Shown here piece after piece: positions 17,913 through 27,149 of a stretch of DNA of 64,000 nucleotides. The first letter of the stretch is position 1, and every line of letters starts with the position of its first letter. Made by a program: the position numbers and the translations under genes. The DNA is from Pseudomonas sp. Tri1 (GTDB lineage: Bacteria > Pseudomonadota > Gammaproteobacteria > Pseudomonadales > Pseudomonadaceae), in contig NZ_CP072913.1 of assembly GCF_017968885.1 (NCBI RefSeq), positions 4,200,001 to 4,264,000 of the forward strand. Direction: 5' to 3'. The notes under the pieces are model-generated. The model had not been told where the DNA came from. It worked only from the letters and a program-made list of their open reading frames with translations, and did not search any database.

Positions 17913-18764
17913 ATGTCGAGCATTGCCGTTACCGATCTGACCTCCACCATGGACGTCGACAGCGTCTCGCGGCCGGTTGTGGCTCTGAGTGCCACATTGG
18001 TCGCCAAGGACTGGGAAAATGCCACGCATCAGCACCGCAAGGCGCAGCTGATCTACTCGGTTCGCGGCATCCTCAACTGCGAAATCGAAGAAGGCGTCTG
18101 GATCGTGCCGCCGCAGTGCGCCTTGTGGATCCCCGGCGACCTGCCCCACTCGGCCTGGGGTTCCGGTGAAGTGGAGTGCTACTGCCTGTTCGTCGAGCAG
18201 GATGCCGCGCCGGATCTGCCGACCACCTGCTGCACAATTTCGGTATCGCCGCTGCTGCGCGAGTTGCTGCTCAAGGCGACCGCCGTTCCTGAGCTGTACG
18301 CCCCAGGCGGACGGGAGGAACGGCTGCTGGCGGTGTTGCTCGACGAGCTGGTGGCGGCGCCGGTGGAGGACCTGCACCTGCCCATGCCGCGCGACCCACG
18401 CTTGCGTCGCCTCGCGGAAATGATCCTAGCGACGCCGGCTGACAAGACGTCGAAGACCGCCTGGGCGACGCACATAGGCATGAGCGAGCGCAGCATGAGC
18501 CGCCTGCTGCTGCAGGAAATTGGCATGAGCTTCGGGCGCTGGCGTCGGCAGCTGCACGTGATCCTGGCGCTGCAACGGCTGACCAAGGGTGACAGCGTGC
18601 AAACGGTGGCGCTGGAACTGGGCTACGAAAACGCCAGCGGCTTCGTCACGATGTTTCGCAAGGCGGTGGGCAAGCCGCCGGCTCGCTACCTTTCGGATCG
18701 CACCGGCAGCGCGGTGACGGCAGCTGCGCCCGGAATCATGCTCCCCGATCCGATCGCCCTCTGA
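17913..18764 (+). CDS. AraC-family transcriptional regulator with cupin domain
   Basis: A 283-residue regulator. Residues 25-110 form a cupin-like sensor (HQHRKAQLIYSVRGIL, WIPGDLPHSAW). Two helix-turn-helix motifs follow at about 165-265 (MSERSMSRLLLQEIGMSFG, VQTVALELGYENASGFVTMF, then KAVGKPPARYL). It lies 337 bases before the siderophore receptor gene on the same strand and may control it. The cupin type resembles NimR-like and siderophore-uptake regulators. Confidence 0.88.
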   Translation: MSSIAVTDLTSTMDVDSVSRPVVALSATLVAKDWENATHQHRKAQLIYSVRGILNCEIEEGVWIVPPQCALWIPGDLPHSAWGSGEVECYCLFVEQDAAPDLPTTCCTISVSPLLRELLLKATAVPELYAPGGREERLLAVLLDELVAAPVEDLHLPMPRDPRLRRLAEMILATPADKTSKTAWATHIGMSERSMSRLLLQEIGMSFGRWRRQLHVILALQRLTKGDSVQTVALELGYENASGFVTMFRKAVGKPPARYLSDRTGSAVTAAAPGIMLPDPIAL

Positions 18765-19101
18765 TCCAATCCGCCTGTCCTGACGCAAGCCTGCGCTGCT
18801 TTATCAAAAAGCCGCGGACTTCAGCGAAGCCCACACGCACCCGGCAACGCCGCTCGCCCATGAAGACGACCGCGCACAACGGCGACATCGCCGCATGTCA
18901 CGCCGGCCGTTTGCCCCTCGTCAGTCTGCCTGGCAAGTCGACCATATTCCGTAATCAACCATGACTATTACTCAAAACGGCCAGCGGGAGGGTGTCATCA
19001 TTATTGGCCGAATCGAATAACAATCTGGCCTGATTTCACCATCATGGCGCATTGCCTTTGTTGTTAAATGCGCCATCTAAATGCAAATGAGTATTGCTTA
19101 A
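18765..19101. other. Intergenic region before the receptor gene
   Basis: 337 bases without a frame worth calling. The right-hand part, from about 18950, is A+T-rich compared with the coding flanks, as expected for a promoter. A possible Fur-like site is listed separately. Confidence 0.4.
19083..19101 (+). promoter_or_regulatory. Possible Fur-like box
   Basis: GCAAATGAGTATTGCTTAA agrees with the GATAATGATAATCATTATC consensus at roughly half the positions and lies directly at the receptor start, where iron control is expected. The match is weak. Confidence 0.25.
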
Positions 19102-21387
19102 ATGAAAGCTTCATCCATTACAGGGAAGTTTCGCTCGTCTCTTGCTCTGTGCGCCGATTCAGTCGTCTGTCCGCCGCTCGCCGGGCACCTCAAAAACGCG
19201 CCCTGCAGCGCGCTGGGCTCGGCGATTGCGGCAGCGCTTCTGCTCAATGCGCCGGGCGCATTTGCCGCCGAGACGGCGCAGCCGCAGAACAAAGCAGCAG
19301 ACTCAGCCCAGAAGGAAGTGGCCCTGCCGGCAATCCGCGTGACAGGCCAAATGGACAACGCGACCACCGAGGGAACCGGCTCCTACACCACCGGCGAGAC
19401 GGCTGCGGCGACGCGCCTGCCGATGACGCTGAAGGAAACGCCCCAGGCGGTGACCGTGATCACGCGCCAGCGCATGGACGACCAGCAACTCAACACGGTG
19501 CAGAGCGTGCTGGAGAACACCAACGGTGTCACCGCGCGCCAGGCCGACAGCGAGCGCACCAGCTTCTATTCGCGGGGGTTGCTGATTAACAACGTGCAGT
19601 ACGACGGCATCCCCACCGTGATCGGCAACGCCGTCAACGGCAGCGGCATCAGTGCCCTGGACACCGCCTTCTATGACCGTGTCGAGGTGGTGCGCGGCGG
19701 CTCGGCCCTGCTGACCGGCACCGGAAACCCTTCAGCCTCCATCAACCTGGTGCGCAAACGGCCGACACCTGAATTCGCCGCATCCGCCTCCCTCGGCGCC
19801 GGGAGCTGGGATACCCACCGCGGCATGGGCGACGTTTCCACACCGCTGACCGAGGACGGCCGCATCCGCGCGCGCCTGGTAGGCACCTATCAGGACGGCA
19901 ACTCCTACCTGGACGGCTACAAGCCCGAGCGCAAGGCGTTCTACGGCATCGTCGAGGCCGACCTGACCGCCGATACCACGGTGAGCCTGGGCTATGACTA
20001 CCAGGACATTACGCCGAAGGGCGCCACCTGGGGCGGCTTACCGCTGTGGTACAGCGACGGTTCGCAGATCGATTATTCCCGCTCCAAGAGCTATGGGCAG
20101 GACTGGAGCCATTTCGACAATACCCTCAAGACCGCCTTTGCCGAAGTCGAGCACCGCTTCGACAACGGCTGGACGCTCAAGGGCGTGTTCAACCAGTACC
20201 GCACCGAAAGCGAATCCGAACTGGTCTCCCTGGGTGGCCGGCCTGACCCTGTCACGGGGCTGGGCGCCTTCCCGTTCGCAGTGGCGTCCGAGGGGCGCAG
20301 TCGCCAGAACACCTTTGACGTGATGGCCAGCGGCCCCTTCGAAATGCTCGGCCGCCAGCACGACCTAGTGGTCGGCGCGACAAGCTCACGCCGCAAGGCC
20401 CGCCAGGACGATGTAGCGCCGTTCTTCGCAGGCTTTACGCCGATCAACATCCATACCCTGAGCCCAGGCACGCCGCGGCCCAACTTTGATGCCATGCCGC
20501 ATATCCCGACCCGCACCGAGGTCAAGCAGAGCGGCATCTATAGTGCGGCCCGCTTCTCCCTGGCCGATCCGCTGAAGCTCATCGTCGGCGGGCGCCTGAA
20601 CTATTACGAGGTCGACGACGACGCCAACGGCAGCACGCTGCACTACAAGAAAAACAACGAATTCACCCCGTACGTCGGACTGGTCTACGACATCGACAGT
20701 ACCTACTCGGCTTACGTCAGCTACACGGGCATCTTCAACCCGCAAACCGACTTCCGCGACACGACCGGCAACGTGCTCACGCCGTCCAAGGGCAAGACCA
20801 AGGAAGTCGGCCTCAAGGCCGCCTACCTGGACGGGCGCCTGAATGCTGCCGTGGCGGTGTTCGAGACCAAGCTGGACAACGCCGCGCAACTGGTCCCCGG
20901 CGCGTTCACCCCAGGCGGAGCCAACGCCTATACCGGCGCCGACGGCACCAAGTCTCGCGGCATCGAGTTCGACCTGCAGGGCGAGCTGGCCACTGGCTGG
21001 AACATCTACGCCGGTATCGCCCACTTCACCGCCGAGGATGGCGACGGCGAGCGCCTGAACTCCCAGCTACCGCGCACCACGGCCCAGTTCTTCACCACCT
21101 ACCGGCTGCCCGGCGCGTGGAACAAGCTGACCCTGGGCACAGGCGTGAAGTGGCAGAGCCGCTTTTACCAGGCGCCAGGCGTTGGTACCAGCACGCTGGG
21201 CGGCGAACAGAGCGCCTATGCCCTGACCTCGGTGATTGGGCGTTACGCCCTGAGCGAGAACATCGACCTGGACCTCAACGTCAACAACCTATTCGACAAG
21301 AAGTACGCCTTGCAGAAAGGTGACTTCGACACCGTGACCTATGGCGCCCCGCGCAACCTGATGGCCACGCTGGACTACCGCTACTGA
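19102..21387 (+). CDS. TonB-dependent ferric siderophore receptor
   Basis: A 761-residue outer membrane receptor. A long signal region ends near AAETA (about residue 56). A TonB-box-like LPAIRVTGQ precedes the plug, which shows KETPQAVTVITRQRMDDQ, FYDRVEVVRGGSALLTGTGNP and INLVRKRP. The barrel ends in the typical NLFDKKY and a terminal aromatic (LDYRY). There is no N-terminal STN signalling domain, so it does not drive a sigma/anti-sigma pair. It matches the FhuE/FpvA-like siderophore group. An AraC-type regulator lies upstream and two small genes follow. The ligand cannot be named. Confidence 0.93.
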   Translation: MKASSITGKFRSSLALCADSVVCPPLAGHLKNAPCSALGSAIAAALLLNAPGAFAAETAQPQNKAADSAQKEVALPAIRVTGQMDNATTEGTGSYTTGETAAATRLPMTLKETPQAVTVITRQRMDDQQLNTVQSVLENTNGVTARQADSERTSFYSRGLLINNVQYDGIPTVIGNAVNGSGISALDTAFYDRVEVVRGGSALLTGTGNPSASINLVRKRPTPEFAASASLGAGSWDTHRGMGDVSTPLTEDGRIRARLVGTYQDGNSYLDGYKPERKAFYGIVEADLTADTTVSLGYDYQDITPKGATWGGLPLWYSDGSQIDYSRSKSYGQDWSHFDNTLKTAFAEVEHRFDNGWTLKGVFNQYRTESESELVSLGGRPDPVTGLGAFPFAVASEGRSRQNTFDVMASGPFEMLGRQHDLVVGATSSRRKARQDDVAPFFAGFTPINIHTLSPGTPRPNFDAMPHIPTRTEVKQSGIYSAARFSLADPLKLIVGGRLNYYEVDDDANGSTLHYKKNNEFTPYVGLVYDIDSTYSAYVSYTGIFNPQTDFRDTTGNVLTPSKGKTKEVGLKAAYLDGRLNAAVAVFETKLDNAAQLVPGAFTPGGANAYTGADGTKSRGIEFDLQGELATGWNIYAGIAHFTAEDGDGERLNSQLPRTTAQFFTTYRLPGAWNKLTLGTGVKWQSRFYQAPGVGTSTLGGEQSAYALTSVIGRYALSENIDLDLNVNNLFDKKYALQKGDFDTVTYGAPRNLMATLDYRY

Positions 21388-21456
21388 TTGCCCGCAGTAC
21401 GCGGATCGCTGCCGGCGACTCGCGCCCCTACCGTCTTGAACATCGAGAACGTGCTC

Positions 21457-21903
21457 ATGCCTACCCAAAACCCGGTTCACGTATTGGCGATACACAATGC
21501 GAACAAGGTCACCTTGTTCTGGTTGACGACTACTGTTGGCGCAGTGCTCTTCGTGACCTTCCAGTTGTTCTTCTACGTAAACGACTTTGTGAGAGCACAG
21601 GGCACCGCCCCGGCGATTACCTTCGAGCCCGGCATGCTGTGGGTGTTTCCTAGCTTCTATGGCTCCTGGATCGTCACGGTGCTCCTCGCCCTGATCGAAA
21701 CCCGCAAGGCCCAGTGGGCTGTCCTGATCCTCGGCAGCCTGCTTGTCGTGCTCAATACCCTGGGCGGAGTCACCGACGGGCTGCGCGACGGCTGGTACGT
21801 CGCCTTCTCGGCGGTATTCTTCATCACCCTGCCCGGCGTGTTCGCCATCGCTGCCAGCTGGCGTCACCTCAACCGCAAAGGAACCCGCCATGCCGATGAA
21901 TAG
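21457..21903 (+). CDS. Small membrane protein linked to the siderophore receptor
   Basis: A 148-residue inner membrane protein with four hydrophobic helices (FWLTTTVGAVLFVTFQLFF, near 55-80, 85-105, 115-135). ATG 21457 is chosen over a TTG at 21388 because the first helix would otherwise be preceded by an unlikely polar tail. It lies 69 bases after the receptor and overlaps the next gene by 14 bases. Function unknown; position suggests a role in uptake or release of the siderophore. Confidence 0.75.
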   Translation: MPTQNPVHVLAIHNANKVTLFWLTTTVGAVLFVTFQLFFYVNDFVRAQGTAPAITFEPGMLWVFPSFYGSWIVTVLLALIETRKAQWAVLILGSLLVVLNTLGGVTDGLRDGWYVAFSAVFFITLPGVFAIAASWRHLNRKGTRHADE

Positions 21904-22282
21904 CGCTGAATTCCCGCTGGTGTGGATGAGTTTCGCCCACGAGCCCGGGCACGATACCCAGAAGGACTTCGACGAGTTCGCAGCCAACCTGCAGCGCGGC
22001 GAACCCTTCGTGCTGCTCAGCGAAACGCCACCCGGCGATGACCATGAGCACTCACCAGAAGAAAAGAAACGCACCACGCTGTGGATGAAGAAGCACAAGG
22101 CGCAACTGCGCAGCCTGGTTCTGGCCCTGATCATGGTCGAACCCAGCGCGGCAAAGCGCCTGGGATTCAAGGCATTCGCCGGCCTGTTCGCCAAGGTTTG
22201 GGGCTACCCGCTGCTGTTCGCCGCCTCACGCGAGCAGGCCATCGAGATGGCCCACGAACTGCTGCGCAAGACTAACAGGTAG
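21890..22282 (+). CDS. Small cytosolic protein, receptor-linked, unknown function
   Basis: A 130-residue protein that starts inside the preceding gene (14-base overlap), so translation is coupled. It is highly charged in the middle (GDDHEHSPEEKKRTTLWMKK) and has a hydrophobic segment near 105-115. The first 35 residues (VWMSFAHEPGHDTQKDFDEFAANL) resemble the STAS/SpoIIAA-like start of some uncharacterised proteins, but I do not recognise the family. Confidence 0.7.
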   Translation: MPMNSAEFPLVWMSFAHEPGHDTQKDFDEFAANLQRGEPFVLLSETPPGDDHEHSPEEKKRTTLWMKKHKAQLRSLVLALIMVEPSAAKRLGFKAFAGLFAKVWGYPLLFAASREQAIEMAHELLRKTNR

Positions 22283-22490
22283 GCGCGCTGAGGGTTGGCT
22301 AGCTGAAACGACTCAGTTCGCTACAACTTTACCCTCGGAAACTTCGTCCAGTGATTTGCCGCGAGCTCGCTCTTGCGAAACGGCTTGGTAAGCCGCGGTA
22401 CTTCTGGGTGATTATCAGGCGTCAGTGCGGTGAGGGCGTGCGATGGGCAGCAAACGGCCAAAAGCGGTCCTTCGGGGGCTCAAGTCGAAC

Positions 22491-22892
22491 CTACTTCGAA
22501 AGCCCATTTGCGTCATCGTCGACCTCACACAAAATTCTCTGGAGCTCAGGCCGCGTCCACTTCTCCCAAGGAAATACATCCCGGTCATCGTCGCTGTGCC
22601 AATACTCGCCTGCATCAAATGCCTGATAGATAGAAAATGCCGGCTGGGGCATTTCCGCGTGCATGGACAAGTCGACGATATCGCTGATGACAATATTCAT
22701 CACCTCATCACAGTAATGAAAATCGCGGGTGCCCGTGATAAACAGTCTTGCTACTGAGATCGCCAATTGATTCAAAAGGTCGCGACTGTCGATCCGCAGG
22801 TGCTCACACATCACACTTAATTCCGTGTTTGGATCCTTTTCAATGACCGCAAGTACGTAATCAAGGTTGACATCACTCAGACCTTTGTTCAT
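22491..22892 (-). CDS. Hypothetical protein
   Basis: A 133-residue acidic, soluble protein (VMCEHLRIDSRDLLNQLAIS, WHSDDDRDVFPWEKW). Composition and length recall immunity proteins of polymorphic toxins, but no toxin gene is adjacent and no family is recognised. The ribosome site before its ATG is poor. Confidence 0.6.
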   Translation of the reverse strand: MNKGLSDVNLDYVLAVIEKDPNTELSVMCEHLRIDSRDLLNQLAISVARLFITGTRDFHYCDEVMNIVISDIVDLSMHAEMPQPAFSIYQAFDAGEYWHSDDDRDVFPWEKWTRPELQRILCEVDDDANGLSK

Positions 22893-23169
22893 GGGGTGAA
22901 AGTACTCGCCAATTCAGTTTTGCCATGGATTCAGGACAGGCCTGTCAGAAAAACATATTGCCAGATGTACTGCCGAACGTCCGCTTTGGCTCGAAAGCAG
23001 CTTTTCTTAACTGACGGCTATTGGCCTAAATCGGCCACTCTCGAATAGCCACCGGCCAATCTCGGCTATGGCTCCCGATTGTTCCAATGATGCAGCCACC
23101 CACCGATAGCACATGACTACTTGCTTAATGCGACCTGCCTCACCACATCGCAAGAATCAACTGCCCCTC

Positions 23170-24063
23170 TCACATCCGATGATGCTCCAGCAAAAAATCC
23201 ACAAACAGCCGCACCCGCGCCGGCATTGCCGAGCCCCCTACGAACACCGCATGAATCGGTTCCCGGTCGCCGGGGTTCCAGGCTTCCAGCAGTGGTATCA
23301 GGTCGCCGCGCTGCAGGTCCTCGCTCACGGTGAACTCGCCGATACGCGCAATGCCGGCACCTACTCGCGCGAGTTGTGCCAGGGCTTCACCACTGCTGCA
23401 TTCGATGTTGCCGCTGACCTTCAGGGAAAACTCACTGCCGTCGCGGATGAACGGCCAGTTGGGTTCGGCACGTCGGAAGTTGAAGCGTAGGCAGTTGTGC
23501 CGTAGCAGGTCTTCCGGTTCCTGGGGGTGGCCGTGGCGCTGCAGATATTCGGGCGACGCCACCACTACCTGGCCGGTGTCGCCGATCCTGCGCGCGGTCA
23601 GCGGGCTGTCGGGCAGGTGGCCGAAGCGTACCGCCACGTCGGCCTGGCCGCCGAGAATGTCGACCACTTCGTCGCCGAGGGTGAGGTCGACGACGATGTT
23701 CGGGTAACGGGCGCTGAATGCTGCCACCAAGGGAACGATGGCCAGCCGTCCATGACCAAGGGCAGCACTGACCCGCAAACGGCCCCTGGGTACGCCCTGG
23801 TCGGCAATGGCTTCTTCGACCTCGGCCATGTCGGCCAGGATACGCCGGGCGCCGCGCAGGAACGCCTCACCCTCGGCGGTGAAAGTGATCGCTCGGGTGG
23901 TGCGCAACAGCAGGCGGGTGCCAAGACGTTGTTCGGTCCGCGCGATGATCCGGCTGACCGCCGAAGGTGTCAGCCCCAATGCACGCGCGGCGGCCGACAG
24001 GCTGCCCTCCCGTGCCACGGTGACGAACACGTCCATTTCACCTGACCTGCCGTTGAAGTCCAT
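23170..24063 (-). CDS. LysR-family transcriptional regulator
   Basis: A 297-residue regulator. The helix-turn-helix is at residues 8-65 (EGSLSAAARALGLTPSAVSR), and the effector domain contains RGRLRVSAALGHGR and NCLRFNF, both typical of the DsdC/AaeR-like subgroup. It is divergent from the MFS exporter, with 94 bases between the starts, and probably controls it. Confidence 0.92.
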   Translation of the reverse strand: MDFNGRSGEMDVFVTVAREGSLSAAARALGLTPSAVSRIIARTEQRLGTRLLLRTTRAITFTAEGEAFLRGARRILADMAEVEEAIADQGVPRGRLRVSAALGHGRLAIVPLVAAFSARYPNIVVDLTLGDEVVDILGGQADVAVRFGHLPDSPLTARRIGDTGQVVVASPEYLQRHGHPQEPEDLLRHNCLRFNFRRAEPNWPFIRDGSEFSLKVSGNIECSSGEALAQLARVGAGIARIGEFTVSEDLQRGDLIPLLEAWNPGDREPIHAVFVGGSAMPARVRLFVDFLLEHHRM

Positions 24064-24157
24064 TTGTGCCTCTTACGCAAAGGTGATTGCCAAAAACGCT
24101 ATCTACCGCCTGAAAAGGTTGGATCGTAGCATTGGCAGCATAGATAAGGAGCCTTCC

Positions 24158-25324
24158 ATGCGTATCAATCCACCACTTGTCGCACTCGCCATTGGTGCCT
24201 TTGGCATCGGCGTTACTGAGTTCGCCCCCATGGGCATGTTGCCGGGCATCGCTGCTGATCTCGGCGTTTCCATTCCCGCCGCAGGTCTGTTGGTCAGTGC
24301 TTACGCCCTGGGCGTATTGCTTGGCGCGCCGCTGATGACCCTGACCACCGGTAGGATTCCCCGGCGCTATCTGCTGATCGGACTCATGGCGATTTTCACC
24401 CTGGGTAACCTGATGTCAGCCTTGGCTACCGATTACTACAGCCTCATGGTCGCCAGGGTGGTGACCTCACTGAACCACGGTGCGTTCTTTGGCGTTGGCT
24501 CCATCGTCGCCGCCAGTGTGGTCGCCCCAGAGAAACGTGCCGGGGCGGTTGCGGCCATGTTCATGGGCCTGACCCTGGCGACCATCGGCGGTGTGCCGCT
24601 GGCCGCCTGGTTTGGTGAACTGTTCGGCTGGCGCACCGCATTCTGGGGGATTACCGGCCTCGGCGTGTTGACCATGGCCGCATTGTGGTTCGCCCTGCCC
24701 AACCTGCCGGCGCCGCAAAGCGTCGGTGTACTGGCCGAAATTCGGGTACTGGGCCGTGGCCCGGTGCTGGGGGCGTTGGCCCTGACCGTAGTAGGCTCCG
24801 GTGCGATGTTTACTGTCTTCACCTACATCGCGCCGATCCTCAGCAGCGAGACCCATGCGTCCACCGCGTACATCACCGCCATGCTGGTGCTGTTCGGTGT
24901 GGGGTTGACGCTGGGCAACATGTGGGGCGGCAAGGCCGCCGATCGCTCGATAGACCACACTCTGATCGTTTCACTGAGCGTGCTGATTCTCGTCTTGCTG
25001 GCGTTCACCGCACTGATGCGTTGGCCGCTGCCGACTGCCGTTGCCATCCTGATATGGGGTATCGCCAGCTTCGCCCTGGTGCCGCCGCTACAGATGCGCG
25101 TCATGGAAGCGGCCAAGGACGCGCCCAATCTGGCCTCGGCGGTGAACATCGGGGCCTTCAATCTCGGCAACGCGATTGGTGCGGCGCTGGGCGGAGCGGT
25201 GATCAAAGCGGGGTTGGGTTATCCGGCGATTTCCCTGGCCGGGGCGGCAATGGCGGGGTTGGGGCTGCTGATGGTGTTGGCCTTTGCCTGGCGCTCCAGA
25301 ACGATTGCAACTGCGGTGGTATGA
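24158..25324 (+). CDS. MFS exporter, AraJ/YdhP type
   Basis: A 388-residue inner membrane protein with twelve helices. It shows the family start FGIGVTEFAPMGMLPGIAADL, the GRIPRR loop between helices 2 and 3 and MVARVVTSLNHGAFFGVGS. These are features of the DHA1 efflux group (AraJ, YdhP, PbuE). AAGGAG lies six bases before ATG 24158. A divergent LysR gene lies upstream. Substrate unknown; related proteins export purines, arabinose or drugs. Confidence 0.9.
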   Translation: MRINPPLVALAIGAFGIGVTEFAPMGMLPGIAADLGVSIPAAGLLVSAYALGVLLGAPLMTLTTGRIPRRYLLIGLMAIFTLGNLMSALATDYYSLMVARVVTSLNHGAFFGVGSIVAASVVAPEKRAGAVAAMFMGLTLATIGGVPLAAWFGELFGWRTAFWGITGLGVLTMAALWFALPNLPAPQSVGVLAEIRVLGRGPVLGALALTVVGSGAMFTVFTYIAPILSSETHASTAYITAMLVLFGVGLTLGNMWGGKAADRSIDHTLIVSLSVLILVLLAFTALMRWPLPTAVAILIWGIASFALVPPLQMRVMEAAKDAPNLASAVNIGAFNLGNAIGAALGGAVIKAGLGYPAISLAGAAMAGLGLLMVLAFAWRSRTIATAVV

Positions 25325-25487
25325 CGATGATGTGAGGGGGGCTGTTAGTCGCCATTGAGGTGAACAGCCGGCATTACGCATCCGGCAAATCCGGCAACCC
25401 TTGTTCTGCCCCAATAACCGCCTATCCTTGCCCCAACTGACTCAGTGGATGGGTGCTACTGCGAAGCCTGCCAAGGCCGACGCCCGT

Positions 25488-25532
25488 ATTGCATTCCGCT
25501 TTGAAATCACCAGCGATACGGTGGTGATTTCC
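25488..25532 (+). pseudogene. Remnant of a DUF3077-like gene
   Basis: About 45 bases match the middle of the gene at 17199 (codons for IAFR-EITSDTVV, with ATTGCATT and GAAATCACCAGCGATACGG shared). Nothing else of the gene survives in the 311-base gap between the MFS and chitinase genes. Confidence 0.65.
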
Positions 25533-25598
25533 TCCTGCAACATGACCTACACAAAGCCATGATTCCAAAATCCGGAGAATCTTTTTTTCGAAGGCAGA

Positions 25599-25626
25599 GA
25601 AAAGCCCGGCATTTCACCGGGCTTTG
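25599..25626 (-). terminator. Rho-independent terminator of the chitinase gene
   Basis: AAGCCCGG and CCGGGCTT pair across TGAAAT, followed on the minus strand by TTTCTC. It lies ten bases after the chitinase stop and could work in both directions. Confidence 0.75.
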
Positions 25627-25635
25627 CATAGCGCT

Positions 25636-27102
25636 CTAGGCACGCCGTTTGATTGCGACCTTCGACCACAGGGTAAAGGCAACTGGGGGTGTCCAGCCTG
25701 AGTTTGATACGTGCTCTTGCAGGCACACGTAATTATTACCTTCGTAAGTCACGCCATCCTCCTTGCGATACCGATGGTTCAACTGCCACTCGGGGAACTC
25801 TGGATCGGTGATGTCTCCAGCAGTTCGAACGCTCAGGCTCTTGCTCGGAAGCGACTCATTTCCCTGAGAGTCTGTTGCCGTGACAAAGTAGCTGTACTGA
25901 GTGTTCGGCGTTAAGCCTGAGTCTGTCAGCGTTAAAGACGCCGAACGGCCTATCGCAGCCCCATTTCGGTACAACGTGTATGTCTCGATCGGACGAGGGC
26001 CGCTTGAAGCCCCCCAACTCAAGATCATACCCGTCTCGGTTACGTCCCTGGCGGACAGGTTTGCGGGAGCCGTCGGCCGGTCACCAGGCTCCGACTCGCC
26101 GTGAATCAACGGGGCGTAACGATTGTAGAACTCCCAGTTATAGGAAACATTGTCCCTGGTAATGCCATCGTCCCAGTTGATAGACCAAGTCATCAGCCCT
26201 TTGATGGAATGGCCGGCAGAGTCGAGACGCTTGAATGCATTTACCACTGCCGCAGGATCAATCACATAACCAGTGGCCGCCGCATCATTGTTGGCCGGTA
26301 AGCCAATGACAAATTTATCTGCTGGGATGGCGATGTAGTCCCGAGTACCCGTTACCAGGCTTTCGGTCAGGTAGTAGAGGAAATCCTCTTTCAACTCATC
26401 ATTGTTCTGCGCAATCCAGGCACCTTGACCACCGTTGGCCTCCTGAACCCAGATCCCATCACCACCTTGGTTGTAGTACTGAGGCGCGATGAAGTCGTAG
26501 TACCCCTCAAGGGCCTGAATGTAGCCAACGTACTTGCCGCCCGTTCTGAGATAGGGAAACTCAGGTGCCATGCTGATGATGAAATGTTTCTCTTCGCCCT
26601 TGTAGTGATCCTTCACCAGTTTCAAGGCTGCAGGCAGTACCGTCATGTTGTCAGCGACATCAATGGCGCTTTGCTCAAGGTCGATATCCAACCCATCGAA
26701 GCCGTAGACTTCAACCAACCGGATGATCTCATTCGCCAGAGGTTGTTCATCTCCTTTGTGCAACTCGATATGAGCATCGGCGCCACCTAACGAGATCAAT
26801 ACAGCTCTTCCCTGACTGTTCAGCACGCCTACCTGACGGCGAAACTCGTCGTCGGAGAGGTTATAGGGTTTGAAAGTAGGAATGCCCCGGCCTTTCATAA
26901 AAGCCACTGCAACAACATTGTAGTCCTTGGGTACATCCACCAGATCTAGATTGGCGAACTGCCCACCTTGATAGCCGTCACTATGACCGGCCGGCCAGTT
27001 ATGCCAAAAACCCATCAGAATTTTTTTATTGGCAATGCTAGGCATCAAAGAGGCTGAATCACTTACTTTGGACTTCAGCAAAGAAAAATCAATCTTGGTC
27101 AT
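25636..27102 (-). CDS. GH18 chitinase without signal peptide
   Basis: A 488-residue chitinase. The catalytic domain covers about 25-335, with the DxxDxDxE motif at 136-143 (DGLDIDLE, catalytic Glu143) and APQYYNQ for substrate binding. A fibronectin type III domain follows at about 343-430 and a chitin-binding CBM5/12 domain at 437-485 (WQLNHRYRKEDGVTYEGN). There is no signal peptide. P. aeruginosa ChiC, of similar length, also lacks one and is still released, so a lytic or non-standard route is likely. The chitin monooxygenase gene lies 47 bases upstream in the same direction. Confidence 0.93.
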   Translation of the reverse strand: MTKIDFSLLKSKVSDSASLMPSIANKKILMGFWHNWPAGHSDGYQGGQFANLDLVDVPKDYNVVAVAFMKGRGIPTFKPYNLSDDEFRRQVGVLNSQGRAVLISLGGADAHIELHKGDEQPLANEIIRLVEVYGFDGLDIDLEQSAIDVADNMTVLPAALKLVKDHYKGEEKHFIISMAPEFPYLRTGGKYVGYIQALEGYYDFIAPQYYNQGGDGIWVQEANGGQGAWIAQNNDELKEDFLYYLTESLVTGTRDYIAIPADKFVIGLPANNDAAATGYVIDPAAVVNAFKRLDSAGHSIKGLMTWSINWDDGITRDNVSYNWEFYNRYAPLIHGESEPGDRPTAPANLSARDVTETGMILSWGASSGPRPIETYTLYRNGAAIGRSASLTLTDSGLTPNTQYSYFVTATDSQGNESLPSKSLSVRTAGDITDPEFPEWQLNHRYRKEDGVTYEGNNYVCLQEHVSNSGWTPPVAFTLWSKVAIKRRA

Positions 27103-27149
27103 TGTTCTATTCCTTCAGAACTGTACTAGGGGCCGTACATAGCCCGACT

